DNA of 64,000 nt from Asanoa hainanensis (GCF_900188485.1 NZ_FZPH01000011.1:186001-250000), one strand, 5' to 3'. Shown: positions 8,382-19,378, numbered from the stretch's first letter. The notes: generated from the letters alone by a model not told the origin. Made by a program: numbers and translations.

Positions 8382-9266
8382 ATGATCGCCGTGAACCTGG
8401 AAACGCCTACTCTCCGGTTACTCGCGGCCGCCGGCGCGTCCGCGATCGCGTTCGGTCTCACGTGGCTCGTGTTCGTGCGGACCGCCGCCGGCCAGGTTGT
8501 CGACGGCCGGCTCCTCCCCCGCGCCGACCAGGGAGGCGGCTACGCCCAGGACACCGTCCTGTACGGACCCGCCGCCCGGGTGCTGGGCCGGTTCGGCAAC
8601 CCGCTGCTGATCGGCGCGCTGGTGGTCGCGATCGTGGTGCTGGCGCTGCTGGTCAGGCGGTTCCGGGCCGGGCTGGCCGGCGCGGTCGTCGTGGTGGCCT
8701 CGGCGGGCGCCGCCGCGCTCGCCAAGCAGGAGATCGCCCGGCCGGAGCTCGGCGTCGTCGACTCGTCGACGCACAACAGCTTCCCGAGCGGCCACGTCGC
8801 CCTGGCCGCCGCGCTGCTGTTGGGCTTCCTGCTGGTGGTGCCGGCGCGGTTCCGGTGGTGGGTGGCGGTGCCCGGCGCCACGGGGGTGTCGGTCATCGCC
8901 GCCGCCACGATGATCGCGGGCTGGCACCGGTTCAGCGACGTGGCGGGCAGCGTGCTGCTGGTGGCCACGGTGTACTTCCTGGTCGCGAGCGTGCTGGCCC
9001 GATGGCCCGGCCGCCACGAGCCGGCGGACCCGCCCGACGACTGGTCCGGCTTCCTGACCCTGGCCATCGGGCTGACGCTGCTGATGATGGCCCTGCTCGC
9101 GATCGCACCCAACGCGGGCCTGCCCCTGCTGGCCGCGATCGCCACCGCCGGCGGCCTGACGATCCTGGTGGTCTGGGCCGCCGTCTACCTGACCCGGCCG
9201 CCGGACCGGGAGCCCGACGACCCCAAGAGCGAAGCGGCGACGCCGATGGCGACCAGCCGGGCATGA
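8382..9266 (+). CDS. PAP2-family membrane phosphatase
   Basis: 294 residues with about eight hydrophobic segments. The three PAP2 signature blocks are present in order: KQEIARP (about residue 115), SFPSGHVA, and GWHRFSDVAG with the catalytic His. Such enzymes dephosphorylate lipid phosphates such as phosphatidic acid or undecaprenyl pyrophosphate at the outer membrane face. Two extra helices lie after the catalytic core. ATG 8382 follows a 48-bp gap after the reductase stop. A strong hairpin directly follows its stop codon. Confidence 0.85.
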   Translation: MIAVNLETPTLRLLAAAGASAIAFGLTWLVFVRTAAGQVVDGRLLPRADQGGGYAQDTVLYGPAARVLGRFGNPLLIGALVVAIVVLALLVRRFRAGLAGAVVVVASAGAAALAKQEIARPELGVVDSSTHNSFPSGHVALAAALLLGFLLVVPARFRWWVAVPGATGVSVIAAATMIAGWHRFSDVAGSVLLVATVYFLVASVLARWPGRHEPADPPDDWSGFLTLAIGLTLLMMALLAIAPNAGLPLLAAIATAGGLTILVVWAAVYLTRPPDREPDDPKSEAATPMATSRA

Positions 9267-9267
9267 C

Positions 9268-9303
9268 GAAGCCGCCCAGAGCGCGTACACCCTGGGCGGC
9301 TTC
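9268..9303. terminator. bidirectional hairpin terminator between the PAP2 gene and lon
   Basis: A perfect 12-bp stem, GAAGCCGCCCAG (9268-9279) with its complement at 9292-9303, has a 12-base loop and is followed by GGTTTTG. It begins one base after the PAP2 stop and ends 18 bases from the convergent lon stop. Confidence 0.85.
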
Positions 9304-9321
9304 GGTTTTGATGTGGTGAAG

Positions 9322-11640
<2,319 letters not shown>

Positions 11641-11822
11641 GTCCGTACTCAAGTTACAAAGCGTCTACTCTGTTCCCGGCCCGCGATGTGACCCAGACCA
11701 TAGGTCAGGAGCGGCCGTTACCTCCGGCTGTGGGTCCGATGTCGTCTTTCGGTCAATTCGCGCTACCTGGGCAGCGCCCAGACTTACTGTGCCCGACAGT
11801 CCACTACTCGCTGGAGTCGTCG

Positions 11823-12869
11823 ATGACATCGCGCGCTGAGAGACCGCCGCAGCGGGATTGGCTATGGCTATCGGCTGCACTGTTGATTTCGGCTCTCGCG
11901 GTGGCGTATGCCCAACTCTGGTCTGGCGCCAAACCAGAGGTCGCAGTCACGCTCGTAGGCGCGGTGGTGACTGCCGTTGTGTCCCTACTCGGTCTGTTGT
12001 TCAAGCGGCAGAACGACCGACGCCTAGAGGTCGAGACAGGCCAGGCTGATGCTCGACTCGCCCAAGAGCGGGACGATGAGCATCGCAGGCTTAGCATCGA
12101 GCACGAAGACCAAGAGCGCCGGCTTCGATTGGACGCCGCTATGCGCGCCGGCGCCATGTTCACGGCCAGCCCAGACCGAACGGCCGACCGTGCTGCGGTG
12201 GCATCAGGGCTGCTCGCTCTGACCAAGCTGGACAACGCGGACCTCGCGGTCGTGCTACTCCTCGATCTGTGGGGCGAGGACCGGAACGCCTTGGACGAGA
12301 CAGCCGTTCTCGTCATCGACGCCGCGCTACGGAGCGCGGACCCCAAGGCCCAACTCGTCGCTGCCGAGGTGCTGTGCCGGAACGCCGAAAGGCTCGGCGC
12401 CAGTCAGTCGCTGCACTGGCCTTACACGATCGACGGCTGTTGGAATCCTGCGTTTCTGCCGAAGACCAAGCTGCTGCTTGTCGAAGCGCTCTTGAACATG
12501 GCTGTTAGAGGCGAGGAGCAGACCCAGAACGCGTTGCGCTCAGTCGCCGTCCGTCTTTACGGGATGTGGGAGGACCCCGATCCACGCTTCAAGGGATGCT
12601 TAGGGACATTGATCGAAGCGATAGTACCTCGGCTCAGGGAGCTCGGTTACACCGACTTTATGCAGGGACGGCGAAAGATCCACCTCAGCGACTTCGAAGC
12701 AGCCGCCAACACCGCGACGGCCAACCCAGACGGGTTTCTCGACCAGTTAGTGCAGGCGCGCGTTCGATCGCTGAGAGATTGGGCAAACGGCTGCGAGAAA
12801 GTTGACCTCGGACACGGCGCACTGGCGACCAGCGTCTCTAACCCGATGCGTGCGGTGACCCTAAGCTGA
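11823..12869 (+). CDS. membrane-anchored coiled-coil protein of unknown function
   Basis: 348 residues. Two close hydrophobic helices at about 14-32 and 42-60 are followed by a charged segment predicted as coiled coil (roughly 62-115, rich in Arg, Glu, Asp and Gln), then an all-helical C-terminal region (130-340) with regular Leu/Ala pairs, reminiscent of HEAT-like repeats. No known family was recognised. Base composition is visibly lower in GC and third-position GC than its neighbours, suggesting transfer. The frame stays open upstream to 11634, but ATG 11823 directly precedes the basic MTSRAERP start and first helix. It is divergent from lon with a 182-bp gap. Single-gene effector or sensor roles are possible but unsupported. 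Confidence 0.6.
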   Translation: MTSRAERPPQRDWLWLSAALLISALAVAYAQLWSGAKPEVAVTLVGAVVTAVVSLLGLLFKRQNDRRLEVETGQADARLAQERDDEHRRLSIEHEDQERRLRLDAAMRAGAMFTASPDRTADRAAVASGLLALTKLDNADLAVVLLLDLWGEDRNALDETAVLVIDAALRSADPKAQLVAAEVLCRNAERLGASQSLHWPYTIDGCWNPAFLPKTKLLLVEALLNMAVRGEEQTQNALRSVAVRLYGMWEDPDPRFKGCLGTLIEAIVPRLRELGYTDFMQGRRKIHLSDFEAAANTATANPDGFLDQLVQARVRSLRDWANGCEKVDLGHGALATSVSNPMRAVTLS

Positions 12870-12891
12870 CCTGGCACCCCTGCACATTCGG

Positions 12892-13005
12892 TTAGCGGTA
12901 AGGAAGGGTGCAGGTGGAGTCGCCCGTCCGGGCCGAGACGTGCCGGGCTACCAGCACCTTGTCGGCCTCGAGGCACACGGCGTTGGCCGCGAGGCGGAAG
13001 CTCAT
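12892..13005 (-). CDS. possible 37-residue protein coupled to the PPOX gene
   Basis: A short frame starts at ATG 13005, overlapping the PPOX-class gene stop in an ATGA junction. It encodes a small peptide beginning MSFRLAANAVCLEADKVL, with two Cys. Codon bias looks acceptable, but the frame is very short and no homologue is recalled. It ends within an imperfect hairpin (stem CCTGCAC/GTGCAGG, 12879-12914) that could terminate the operon. Treat as tentative. Confidence 0.3.
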   Translation of the reverse strand: MSFRLAANAVCLEADKVLVARHVSARTGDSTCTLPYR

Positions 13006-13403
13006 GCGGCCGACCAGCCGGACCACCGACGGACGTCGACGGCCAGGACCGGGCCGCGCCGCTCGAACGCCGGGTAGCGCTCCCCCAGCCGGACCGCCGC
13101 CCGGTCGGCCTCCGGACCCGACTCCAGGACCCGGGCCGTGCCGTCCGCGCGGGCCCACCACAGGCGCGACCAGTCGTCGTCGTAGACGTCGGCCAGCAGG
13201 GACACCTGGGGGTTGGCCTCGATGTTGGCCAGGCGGCGCAGCGCGGTCGAGCGTTTGGGTTTCGCGTCCACCGCGCTGTAGATCGTGTTGCCGTCCAGCG
13301 CGAACGTGACCGGGACCAGGTGCGGTTGGCCGGTCGCCGAGACCGTGGCCAGGCGGGCTACCCGGGCCTCGGCGAACCGGGCCCGGGCGTCGGCGGGGGT
13401 CAC
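13002..13403 (-). CDS. PPOX-class F420-dependent enzyme (pyridoxamine-oxidase-like fold)
   Basis: 133 residues forming a split-barrel flavin/deazaflavin domain: ARLATVSATGQPHLVPVTF at the first strands, KPKRSTALRRLANIEANP for the phosphate-contacting loop, SLLADVYDDDWSRLWWARADG, and a C-terminal RWSGWSA. This pattern fits the actinobacterial Rv0121-type subgroup, whose members use coenzyme F420. GTG 13403 overlaps the stop of the LLM oxidoreductase (GTGA), so both are made from one transcript and may act in one reaction sequence. Substrate unknown. Confidence 0.82.
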   Translation of the reverse strand: MTPADARARFAEARVARLATVSATGQPHLVPVTFALDGNTIYSAVDAKPKRSTALRRLANIEANPQVSLLADVYDDDWSRLWWARADGTARVLESGPEADRAAVRLGERYPAFERRGPVLAVDVRRWSGWSAA

Positions 13404-14224
13404 TCGGGGTTGTACTCCGTGATCGCCGCTTCCCACTTGTCGAACGCCTGCTCGACGCGGGAGCGCGGGCCGGACGGGAACCAGCGCGCGACCCGGCGTA
13501 CGCCTGCGTCGCGGAGTTGCTCGAAGATCTTCGGGTCCGCCGGCACGCTCATGACCTGGACCTCGATCGGGCGCTCGGCGCGGGCGCGGAGCTCGGCGAT
13601 GCGGTCCAGGATGCCGTCGTGGTAGTTCGGGAACCAGGCGTCGCCGAACGACAGGACCCGGTCCAGGACCGTCGGGCCGGTGCCGCCGACCAGGACCGGC
13701 GGGTGCGGCTTCTGCGCCGGCTTCGGCCACGACCAGATCCGCTCGAAGTTGACGTAGCGGCCCGCGTAGCTCGCCTCGTCCTGCGTCCAGATCGTCTTCA
13801 TCGCCTCGACGCGTTCCTTGAGCACGCGCATGCGTACGCGCGGATCCGTGCCGTGGTTGCGCATCTCGGTGCGGTTCCAGCCGGCGCCGACGCCGAACTC
13901 GAGGCGGCCACCGGAGAGGTGGTCGACGCTGGCGACCTCCTTCGCCGTGGTGATCGGGTCGCGCTCGATGACCAGGCAGATGCCGCTGCACACCCGCAGC
14001 CGGGTGGTCGCCGCGGCGGCCGCGGTGAGGGAGACGAACAGGTCGTACGTCTTCCAGTACTTGTTGGGGATGGGCTGACCGGGGAAGCGGTCGGTCTCGG
14101 TGGCGGGGATGTGCGTGTGCTCCGCGAAGTAGATCGCGTCCGCGCCGCGCTCCTCGGCCAGGCGAGCGACCTCGCCCGGCTTCATGCCGTCAAAGGTGGG
14201 GAAGTAACCGACTCCGAACTCCAT
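13400..14224 (-). CDS. LLM class F420-dependent oxidoreductase (TIGR03619-type)
   Basis: 274 residues with a luciferase-like TIM barrel: MEFGVGYFPTFDG at the first strand, EHTHIP, a long insertion RFPGQPIPNKYWKTYD, then ASVDHLSGGRLEFGVGAGWN, the most conserved LLM motif, and PPVLVGGTGP near the C-terminal strand. The subgroup characteristically uses reduced F420 for hydride transfer. Start at ATG 14224. Upstream is a clear intergenic promoter region shared divergently with the amidase genes. Confidence 0.88.
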   Translation of the reverse strand: MEFGVGYFPTFDGMKPGEVARLAEERGADAIYFAEHTHIPATETDRFPGQPIPNKYWKTYDLFVSLTAAAAATTRLRVCSGICLVIERDPITTAKEVASVDHLSGGRLEFGVGAGWNRTEMRNHGTDPRVRMRVLKERVEAMKTIWTQDEASYAGRYVNFERIWSWPKPAQKPHPPVLVGGTGPTVLDRVLSFGDAWFPNYHDGILDRIAELRARAERPIEVQVMSVPADPKIFEQLRDAGVRRVARWFPSGPRSRVEQAFDKWEAAITEYNPE

Positions 14225-14346
14225 GGGAATGGTCTACCACGTCCACATTGAAGATAAGTTTCAGGATCGAGTTATACATCGGCAACTATCGACATAGACA
14301 GCCTTCACGGTATAGCGTGCGCCTCACCTGCCACCGAAGGAGTGCC

Positions 14347-14529
14347 GTGAGCGACTTCCCACCACGCCGGTTCCGCCGGCGCGTCGTGCTCGGCCTGCCG
14401 GCCCTGGCCGCCGCAGCCGTCACCGTCGCCGCCAACCCGGCCGCCGCAGCCGCGGCGCCGGCGGCCGCCAAGCCCGAGTGCGTCGCCGACCTGATCATCG
14501 CCGAACCCAGCCTGGCGCGAGGTGCCTGA
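14347..14529 (+). CDS. twin-arginine signal peptide fragment preceding the amidase
   Basis: 60 residues starting at GTG 14347 with GAAGGAG eight bases upstream. It consists almost wholly of a Tat signal: a basic n-region with RRFRRRVVLGLPA, a long Ala-rich h-region, and an AAAA/PAAAKPE cleavage area, then 25 residues to a TGA. That stop overlaps the ATG of the next gene (TGATG), which encodes an amidase with no signal of its own. The natural reading is that these are two halves of one exported protein in different frames, separated by a frameshift (in the genome or the assembly). Programmed frameshifting is not supported by any visible slippery sequence. Confidence 0.6.
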   Translation: MSDFPPRRFRRRVVLGLPALAAAAVTVAANPAAAAAAPAAAKPECVADLIIAEPSLARGA

Positions 14530-15494
14530 TGCCGAACGTTCCCTGGTTGCTCGACGTCCTGCGCGGCGCCGGCGTCACGTGCGTCACCGAAGGTGACTGG
14601 GTCAACCGCTACCGCCCTGGCTCGTTCGACCCGATCGGCGTGCTCTGGCACCACACCGCCGCCACGTCCAGCGCCAGCAACCCGCACCCGGCGCTGAACG
14701 TTTGCATCAACGGGCGGCCCGACCTGACCGGCCCGCTGTGCCAGGCGCTGGTCGACTACAACGGCGTGTTCCACCTGATCTCCGCCGGCCGGGCCAACCA
14801 CGCCGGCGCGAGCCGCGGCAGCGGCCCCATCCCGGCCGGCGACGGCAACACGCTCATGATCGGCTGGGAGATCGACTACAACGGGGTCAACCAGCAGATG
14901 ACCTCGGCCCAGTACAACGCGTCCATCGCCGCCACGGCCGCGGTGCTGACCCGGCTCGGCCGGAACTCGACCTACGCCCGGGGCCACCGCGAGACCAGCA
15001 CGACGGGCAAGATCGACCCGTCGTTCATCGACCTCGACGTGATGCGCGCCGACGTGGCCGCGCGGATGAGCGGTGGCGGCGGGACCTGGTCGTCGATCGT
15101 CGACAACACCACGTCCGGCCGGTTCACGGCGAGCGCCAACTGGGGCACGTCGTCCTACTCGACGCAGCGCTACGGCACCGACTACCGCTTCGCGGACCCG
15201 GTCGCGGCCAGCGACCCGGCTTGGTACAAGTTCGCCGTCCCGACGGCGGGCGCCTACCGGGTCGACGTCTGGTACGCCGCGAACGCCGGCTACAACAGCG
15301 CGGCGCCCTACATCGTGGCGACCACGAGCGGAAACCAGACGGTCAACGTCGACCAACGTACGGGCGGCGGCGCCTGGCGCTCGATCGGCACGTTCAACCT
15401 GCCCGCCGGCGACGCCAACCGGGTAGCGGTGAGCCGCTGGACGAACGGCACCGGCCTGGTGATCGCCGACGCGGTCCGGCTCACGAGGCTCTAG
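14529..15494 (+). CDS. N-acetylmuramoyl-L-alanine amidase / PGRP domain with golvesin-type C-terminal domain
   Basis: 321 residues. Residues 1-190 are an amidase_2/PGRP domain with zinc-ligand positions visible as LWHHTA, then NHAGAS and GHRETSTTGKIDPS near the C-terminal end. Residues 195-320 form a beta-sandwich of the golvesin/xanthan-lyase C-terminal type (VDNTTSGRFTASANWGTS ... WYAANAGYNSAAPY ... NRVAVSRWTNGTG ... ADAVRLTRL). It should cleave peptide from glycan in peptidoglycan, outside the cell, yet this frame has no signal peptide. The Tat signal sits in the preceding overlapping frame. ATG 14529 is coupled to that frame's TGA. Confidence 0.83.
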   Translation: MPNVPWLLDVLRGAGVTCVTEGDWVNRYRPGSFDPIGVLWHHTAATSSASNPHPALNVCINGRPDLTGPLCQALVDYNGVFHLISAGRANHAGASRGSGPIPAGDGNTLMIGWEIDYNGVNQQMTSAQYNASIAATAAVLTRLGRNSTYARGHRETSTTGKIDPSFIDLDVMRADVAARMSGGGGTWSSIVDNTTSGRFTASANWGTSSYSTQRYGTDYRFADPVAASDPAWYKFAVPTAGAYRVDVWYAANAGYNSAAPYIVATTSGNQTVNVDQRTGGGAWRSIGTFNLPAGDANRVAVSRWTNGTGLVIADAVRLTRL

Positions 15495-15507
15495 CTATAT
15501 TGGGGCG

Positions 15508-15996
15508 ATGAGCGACCGGATCGAGTCGATCATCGAGGCGCAGATCCGTGCTGCCCGGGAGAACGGCGAGTTCGACGATCTCCCGGGCGCAGGCAAGCCG
15601 CTCCCCGGCCATTCGGAGCCCTACGACGAGCAGTGGTGGCTCAAGGAGTTCCTGCGCCGCGAGGGCATCACCGGCGCCGCCATGCTGCCGCCGTCGATCC
15701 AGCTCGCCCGCCAGGTCGAGCAGCTCCCCGACGAGATTCGCAAACTTCCCTCGGAGCAGCGCGTACGCGAGACGGTCGCCGAGCTCAACCGCGACATCCT
15801 CGACTACCAGCTCCGCCCGACGCCCCCGTTCGTCCCGGTGCGCCGGCTCGACGTGGAGGCGATGGTCGCGCTGTGGCGGGAGGCGCTGGAGGCCCGGTTC
15901 GCCGCGGCCCGCCAGCCCGCCCCAGAACCGGAGCCGCCACGCGAAAGGCAACGGCGCTGGTTCCGGAAGCGCTCAGAACCCCCACACGACGCGTAG
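15508..15996 (+). CDS. DUF1992 (DnaJ-C28-like) protein
   Basis: 162 residues. The N-terminal 75 residues match the DUF1992 pattern: IESIIEAQIRAARENGEFDDLPGAGKPL, then a WWLKEFLRREG block and LPPSIQLARQVEQL. A helical region and a basic, Pro-rich tail follow. The family is shared between bacteria and eukaryotic DNAJC28, without an agreed biochemical role. It starts 14 bp after the amidase stop and its 3' end overlaps the convergent membrane gene by 24 bp. Confidence 0.85.
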   Translation: MSDRIESIIEAQIRAARENGEFDDLPGAGKPLPGHSEPYDEQWWLKEFLRREGITGAAMLPPSIQLARQVEQLPDEIRKLPSEQRVRETVAELNRDILDYQLRPTPPFVPVRRLDVEAMVALWREALEARFAAARQPAPEPEPPRERQRRWFRKRSEPPHDA

Positions 15997-16992
15997 CCAC
16001 TCCTGGAACGCCGGGCTCGCCGGCGGCCAGGTGATCAGCTGTGCCCATTGCAGGAGCGCCACGGTGCCCAGGAAGGCACCCAGCCGGCGGCTCGGCGACC
16101 GAGGCACGGCGATCAGCGCGATCGTGGTCAGCAGCAGGTAGTTCGTCACCGCCGAGTAGGCCAGCCCGGCCAGCAGCGTCACGAACACCACCGCGACCGG
16201 GGCGAGGTAGCCGGCCAGGGCGCGCGGGCGGCGCACCGCGTAGACGACCGCGACCGCCGCGTAGAGCGGCGTGTGCACGACCGCCACCACGGCCCCGCCC
16301 AGCGCGCCGAAGAACCCGGCCGGGTCGAAACCGATCCCGGCGCCGCCGGTCAGGCGCCAGCTCAACAGCAGCGCGGTGGCGAGCGCCGCCAGCGCCGGGA
16401 ACAGCAGGACAGCCCGGGTCGGGGCCGCGTCGATCGCGGAGCCGCGCCGGCCGGCGGCGACGAACGGTGCCACGGCGGCAAAGACCAGCGCGTAGGCGAT
16501 AGCGGCCGGGTCGCAGAGCGCCGCGCCCGCGAGCATCAGCCCGGCCCGCACCGCGCCCTCGGGCTGGCCCGCGACCGCGACGTGCAGGAAGCCCTCGACC
16601 GCCAGCGCCAGGAAGGCGACCGTCAGCACGGCGATCGGATCGGCGGAACCCGTGTACGCCAGCGCCGGCACCAGCACCAGCGGCACGCCGACCCGCACCG
16701 GCACCTGCCAGCGGACCAGCCGCTCCGCCAGCGCGGCGAGCGCGATCCCGGTGGCGGCAGCGGCGACCAGGCCCACGCCGAGTGGGCCCAGCGCGCCCAG
16801 AACACCAGCCAACGGCCCGGGCCAACGAGGCACGAAACCGCGCGACGCCGTGTAGAGCGCCAGACCCGCGAACGGCAGCGCCAACGCCAGGCGCAGCAGC
16901 CAGCGCGCGATCGTGCCAGCCGGCCAGCGTTCCTCAGACTCGCTCCACCGCTGCCACCGAGGTGTCGCCACTGTGGACGGTGCGATCGCCAT
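15973..16992 (-). CDS. polytopic membrane protein of unknown function
   Basis: 339 residues with about ten hydrophobic helices and a short charged N-terminus containing several Trp (RWQRWSESEERW). No catalytic or transporter motif was recognised. It overlaps the upstream gene by about 59 bp, so the pair is an operon. The neighbour carries an MshEN-like cytoplasmic domain, so a joint role in envelope sensing or glycan assembly is possible but purely contextual. The start at ATG 16992 is within the upstream gene; a later start is possible but would remove only the soluble head. Confidence 0.65.
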   Translation of the reverse strand: MAIAPSTVATPRWQRWSESEERWPAGTIARWLLRLALALPFAGLALYTASRGFVPRWPGPLAGVLGALGPLGVGLVAAAATGIALAALAERLVRWQVPVRVGVPLVLVPALAYTGSADPIAVLTVAFLALAVEGFLHVAVAGQPEGAVRAGLMLAGAALCDPAAIAYALVFAAVAPFVAAGRRGSAIDAAPTRAVLLFPALAALATALLLSWRLTGGAGIGFDPAGFFGALGGAVVAVVHTPLYAAVAVVYAVRRPRALAGYLAPVAVVFVTLLAGLAYSAVTNYLLLTTIALIAVPRSPSRRLGAFLGTVALLQWAQLITWPPASPAFQEWLRVVWGF

Positions 16993-17740
16993 GCCTGGCC
17001 TTCTCCCGGGTCAAGGGCCGCCGCAGGGCCGCGGCGGAGTCGAGCAGCCAGCGCAGCGGGGCGCGCAGCGCGGGACCAACGGCACCGCCGCGCCGGAACG
17101 CGTCCAGCAGGTCGGCGTAGACCAGCGCAAAGTTGCCGGCCAGCAGGCTCGCCATCGTGATGCCGACCGACCAGGTCGGGAAGACCCGCGCGGCGGGCAG
17201 CACCAGGGCGGCGACGAACAGGACGTACAGGGGCGGAGTCAGTGGCAGAGCGATGTCGCGGGCGAGCGGCGCGGCCGGGTGGTCGGCGACCGTGGCGCCG
17301 ACGCCGGCCAGGAATCCCGCGCTGGCCAGCAGAGCCAGCACGACGACGGTCGGCACCGGAGCCAGCACCAGCGCGGCGGCGACTCCGAGCAGGGCCGCGA
17401 CCAGACCGATCTTGACCACGAGCGGGACCCGTTTCGGGTACGCCTGCCGGATCGCCTCCGCGAGGTCCACGTCGCAGGTGACCGCCACGCAGACCGGGGC
17501 GCCGACGGCCTCCTCGATCAGCGCGACCCGCTCGGGCGTGGGCTCGGCCGCGACGGCGACGAGCACGTAGCCCTCGTCGTCCACGTGCAGCGGCAGCCAG
17601 GCGTCGCGGGCGAGCGCGGCCAGGTCGTACCCCCGCTGCACCTCGGGGTCGATCCACTCCTCGCTGAGCTCGACGTAGCCGCAGTTCCAGTCGGCCGCGA
17701 GCGTGCGGAAGCGGTCCCGGCGACTCTCGGTCAGCGCCAT
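16934..17740 (-). CDS. membrane protein with N-terminal MshEN/GspE-N-like domain
   Basis: 268 residues. Residues 1-100 look like a type II secretion GspE N-terminal (MshEN) domain: YVELSEEWIDPEVQ, LARDAWLPLHVDDEG, VLVAVAAEPTPE and VDLAEAIRQAYPKR. In other bacteria such domains bind cyclic di-GMP, but the full ligand motif was not verified here. Residues 110-210 hold four hydrophobic helices, then a basic cytoplasmic tail. Similar modules occur beside glycosyltransferases in actinobacteria. Start at ATG 17740, divergent from the DUF1345 gene. Confidence 0.65.
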   Translation of the reverse strand: MALTESRRDRFRTLAADWNCGYVELSEEWIDPEVQRGYDLAALARDAWLPLHVDDEGYVLVAVAAEPTPERVALIEEAVGAPVCVAVTCDVDLAEAIRQAYPKRVPLVVKIGLVAALLGVAAALVLAPVPTVVVLALLASAGFLAGVGATVADHPAAPLARDIALPLTPPLYVLFVAALVLPAARVFPTWSVGITMASLLAGNFALVYADLLDAFRRGGAVGPALRAPLRWLLDSAAALRRPLTREKARHGDRTVHSGDTSVAAVERV

Positions 17741-17799
17741 ACCCCGATGCTGCTCCTATCCGCCCAATTTGTCCGGTTACCGAGATCCGGCGTGTCTGG

Positions 17800-18522
17800 A
17801 TGACCACGTGGGTTCCCTGCGAGACTTCCTGTGTGGGCAGCGAGCCGGCACCTCCGATGGGCCGCCGCATGCTGGGCTGGCACGGCCCGGCGATCCACCG
17901 CGCCACCGCCGTGATCATCATCTGGGCGGTCGTCGCGGCCGCCCTGGCCGTCAGCCCGATCAACTGGGAGCTCGCGGTGATCGCCGGCTACGACGCCGCC
18001 TCGCTGGCTTTCCTCGGGTCGGTCTGGCCGATCTTCATGAGCGCCGACGGTGACAAGACCGAGAAGCTGGCCGGCAGGGAGGACCAGACCCACGGCTCGG
18101 CGACGGCACTGCTGGTCGCCGCGGCCCTGGTCAGCCTGCTCGGCGTCGGGTTCGCGCTCGGTGAGGCCGCCAACGAGCACGGTGCGCTCAGGGGCGTGCT
18201 CGTCGGGATCGCCGTGCTCACCGTGACGACCGCCTGGATCACGATGAACACCGTCTTCACGCTGCGGTACGCGAAGCTCGACTACCTGAGCCAGGGCAGC
18301 CGCATCGACTTCGGGGAGCCGTTGTCGGAGCACAAGCCGACGTACCGTGATTTCGCCTACCTGGCCTTCACGATCGGCATGACCTACCAGGTCTCCGACA
18401 CGACCCTGCGCAGCTCCCCGATCCGCCGCACGGCCCTGGGCCACGCCCTGCTCTCGTACGTGTTCGGCGTAGCCATCGTGGCCGGCGCGATCAACCTCTT
18501 GGCCGGGCTGGTCAACAACTAG
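17800..18522 (+). CDS. DUF1345 family membrane protein
   Basis: Up to 240 residues with six hydrophobic helices and the family hallmarks GYDAASLAFLGSVW, RYAKLDYL and PTYRDFAYLAFTIGMTYQVSDT. The conserved TIGMTYQVSDT motif and short C-terminal helix make the assignment firm; the function of DUF1345 proteins is unknown. The start is uncertain: ATG 17800 gives a non-conserved leader, and ATG 17857 (MGRRMLGWHG) is a plausible shorter start. The 3' end overlaps the convergent oxidoreductase gene by 11 bp. Confidence 0.82.
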   Translation: MTTWVPCETSCVGSEPAPPMGRRMLGWHGPAIHRATAVIIIWAVVAAALAVSPINWELAVIAGYDAASLAFLGSVWPIFMSADGDKTEKLAGREDQTHGSATALLVAAALVSLLGVGFALGEAANEHGALRGVLVGIAVLTVTTAWITMNTVFTLRYAKLDYLSQGSRIDFGEPLSEHKPTYRDFAYLAFTIGMTYQVSDTTLRSSPIRRTALGHALLSYVFGVAIVAGAINLLAGLVNN

Positions 18523-19378
18523 CAAGCAACTGCTGAAGGTGTACGCCGTGGTCGGCGTCGAGCGGGTGCGACGTGCCGGTGCGGACCGCGTGGGCGAACT
18601 CCGCGCGCAGCACGGGCCAGCACTCGGCATGGTCGACGGTCGCGAAGTCGATCTCCAATGCGCCGGTCGGGCCGTAGAGCTCGACCCCGGCGCGCGAGCC
18701 GGTGAGCCCACCGACCATGCCCGAGAGGGAGAGCTGGCTGATCGCGCCGCCGCGGTGACGGCAGGCCAGTTCGAGCCACGTGCTGCCGCGCCGGTCGATC
18801 GCCTCGATCGGGCCGAGGGCCGCCTCGACCAGGTCGAGCAGGTGGGGGCCGAGGTCGTAGAGCGCGCCGTGGTCGAGCCGCCAGCCCGTGGCGAAGGGAC
18901 CGGCGAGGAAGCCGCCGTGCAGATAGCGGGACCGGGCGCCGATCGCGGGGAAACTCGCGGCCGCCGCCAGGAAGGCCCGGGTCGCCGGGTGGTATCGCTT
19001 GGTCAGCACGAGCTGGCTGACCACACCGTTCTCGCGCACGGCCTTCGCGACCCGCTCGGCGTCGGCGACGGTGAGCGCGACCGGCTTCTCCAGCAGCAGC
19101 GCCCGCCCGGCCTCGGCGGCCTGGACGGCCAGGTCGGCCTGGATGTCGGGCGGCACCGCGAAGGCGACCGCCTCGCACCGGTCGAGCAGCGCCTCGAACG
19201 AGGGTGCCGCGCTCGTGCCCAATCGGGTCGCCAGCGAAGCGGCCGCCTCCGCACGCCGTGCCCAGACCCCGACCAGCGTGGTCTCCGGCCCGGCGGCCAG
19301 CGTCGGTCCGTGCATGACCTCGGCCCAGTGGCCGGCACCGACCAGCCCGACCCGCACCGGCTCTTCCACAGTCGACAT
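18512..19378 (-). CDS. Gfo/Idh/MocA family oxidoreductase
   Basis: 288 residues. An N-terminal Rossmann fold has VGLVGAGHWAEVMHGP as the dinucleotide loop and LLLEKPVALT as the signature EKP motif with the catalytic-region Lys. The C-terminal alpha/beta substrate domain includes GWRLDHGALYDLGPHLLDLV. The family oxidises or reduces sugars and inositols with NAD(P). The ATG at 19378 directly abuts the stop of the DNA glycosylase gene, suggesting cotranscription without an obvious functional link. Substrate unknown. Confidence 0.85.
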   Translation of the reverse strand: MSTVEEPVRVGLVGAGHWAEVMHGPTLAAGPETTLVGVWARRAEAAASLATRLGTSAAPSFEALLDRCEAVAFAVPPDIQADLAVQAAEAGRALLLEKPVALTVADAERVAKAVRENGVVSQLVLTKRYHPATRAFLAAAASFPAIGARSRYLHGGFLAGPFATGWRLDHGALYDLGPHLLDLVEAALGPIEAIDRRGSTWLELACRHRGGAISQLSLSGMVGGLTGSRAGVELYGPTGALEIDFATVDHAECWPVLRAEFAHAVRTGTSHPLDADHGVHLQQLLASC

